From Prevotellaceae bacterium UBA2757 (lineage in GTDB: Bacteria; Bacteroidota; Bacteroidia; Bacteroidales; Bacteroidaceae): a DNA stretch of 7,173 nucleotides. The position numbers and the translations under genes are program-made. This document shows positions 7,141 through 7,173 of the stretch, piece by piece. Location: assembly GCA_002353215.1 (NCBI GenBank), contig DEJD01000041.1:1446-8618 (forward strand), read 5' to 3'. Within the stretch, counting starts at the first letter, position 1; every line of letters begins with the position of its first letter. The notes beneath the pieces are model-generated. The model was not told the origin of the DNA. It saw nothing but the letters and a program-made list of their open reading frames with translations, and ran no database searches.

Positions 7141-7169
7141 TGACCAAAATGACCTTGACCACTTTGACC
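7141..7169. repeat. Four short TGACC direct repeats at the window edge
   Basis: TGACC occurs at 7141, 7150, 7156 and 7165 on the plus strand, with start-to-start spacings of 9, 6 and 9 bases. Three copies extend to TTGACCA or TTTGACCA. All spacings are multiples of three, so in one minus-strand frame the stretch reads as Gly-Gln units that continue into the hypothetical gene. The array may extend beyond the window. It could be a simple sequence repeat or a set of binding half-sites. Confidence 0.5.
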
Positions 7170-7173
7170 ACAT

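Overview
The window looks like chromosomal DNA of a Bacteroidales bacterium, most likely Prevotella or a close relative. Three things point there: promoter elements of the Bacteroidetes type (TAnnTTTG around -7), no obvious need for Shine-Dalgarno sites, and the gene content. That content is an exported GH2 enzyme, a multidomain PL1 pectate-lyase-like protein with a Prevotella-type C-terminal tail, and a plug-and-barrel outer-membrane protein. The genus is inferred from protein style, not from a marker gene.

Layout. Positions 1-479 (minus) hold the N-terminal third or less of a secreted glycoside hydrolase family 2 enzyme, cut by the window edge, with a good sigma-ABfr-type promoter just upstream. 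A short hairpin terminator (571-596) separates it from a two-gene minus-strand unit. That unit is a 995-residue secreted PL1 lyase (1440-4427) followed by a patatin-like phospholipase (595-1443), and the two genes overlap by the four bases ATGA. A 134-bp intergenic region (4428-4561) separates the lyase from a divergent plus-strand gene (4562-6286). This gene encodes a compact outer-membrane beta-barrel protein with a degenerate TonB-receptor-like plug. The intergenic region holds two -7 boxes facing away from each other as the arms of an imperfect inverted repeat. A minus-strand YccF-family membrane protein (6297-6674) converges on the barrel gene with only 10 bp between stop codons. A minus-strand hypothetical gene of 123 or more codons (6747-7118) follows, and its upstream edge runs into short TGACC repeats at the window end.

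How the genes may work together. The GH2 and PL1 enzymes both carry export signals and fit plant-polysaccharide (possibly pectin) breakdown. No SusC/SusD pair or dedicated regulator lies in the window, so this is not a proven polysaccharide utilization locus. The barrel protein, divergently transcribed from the lyase and possibly competing with it for RNA polymerase, could be an envelope partner, but its ligand cannot be read from the sequence. The patatin and YccF proteins look like general membrane or lipid genes. The coupling of the patatin to the lyase is the least expected arrangement here. I found no RNA genes, CRISPR arrays, insertion sequences or phage genes, and I see no strong sign of a wholly new system. 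The points most worth a second look are the mirror-image promoter dyad, the lyase-patatin coupling, and the reduced plug-barrel protein.
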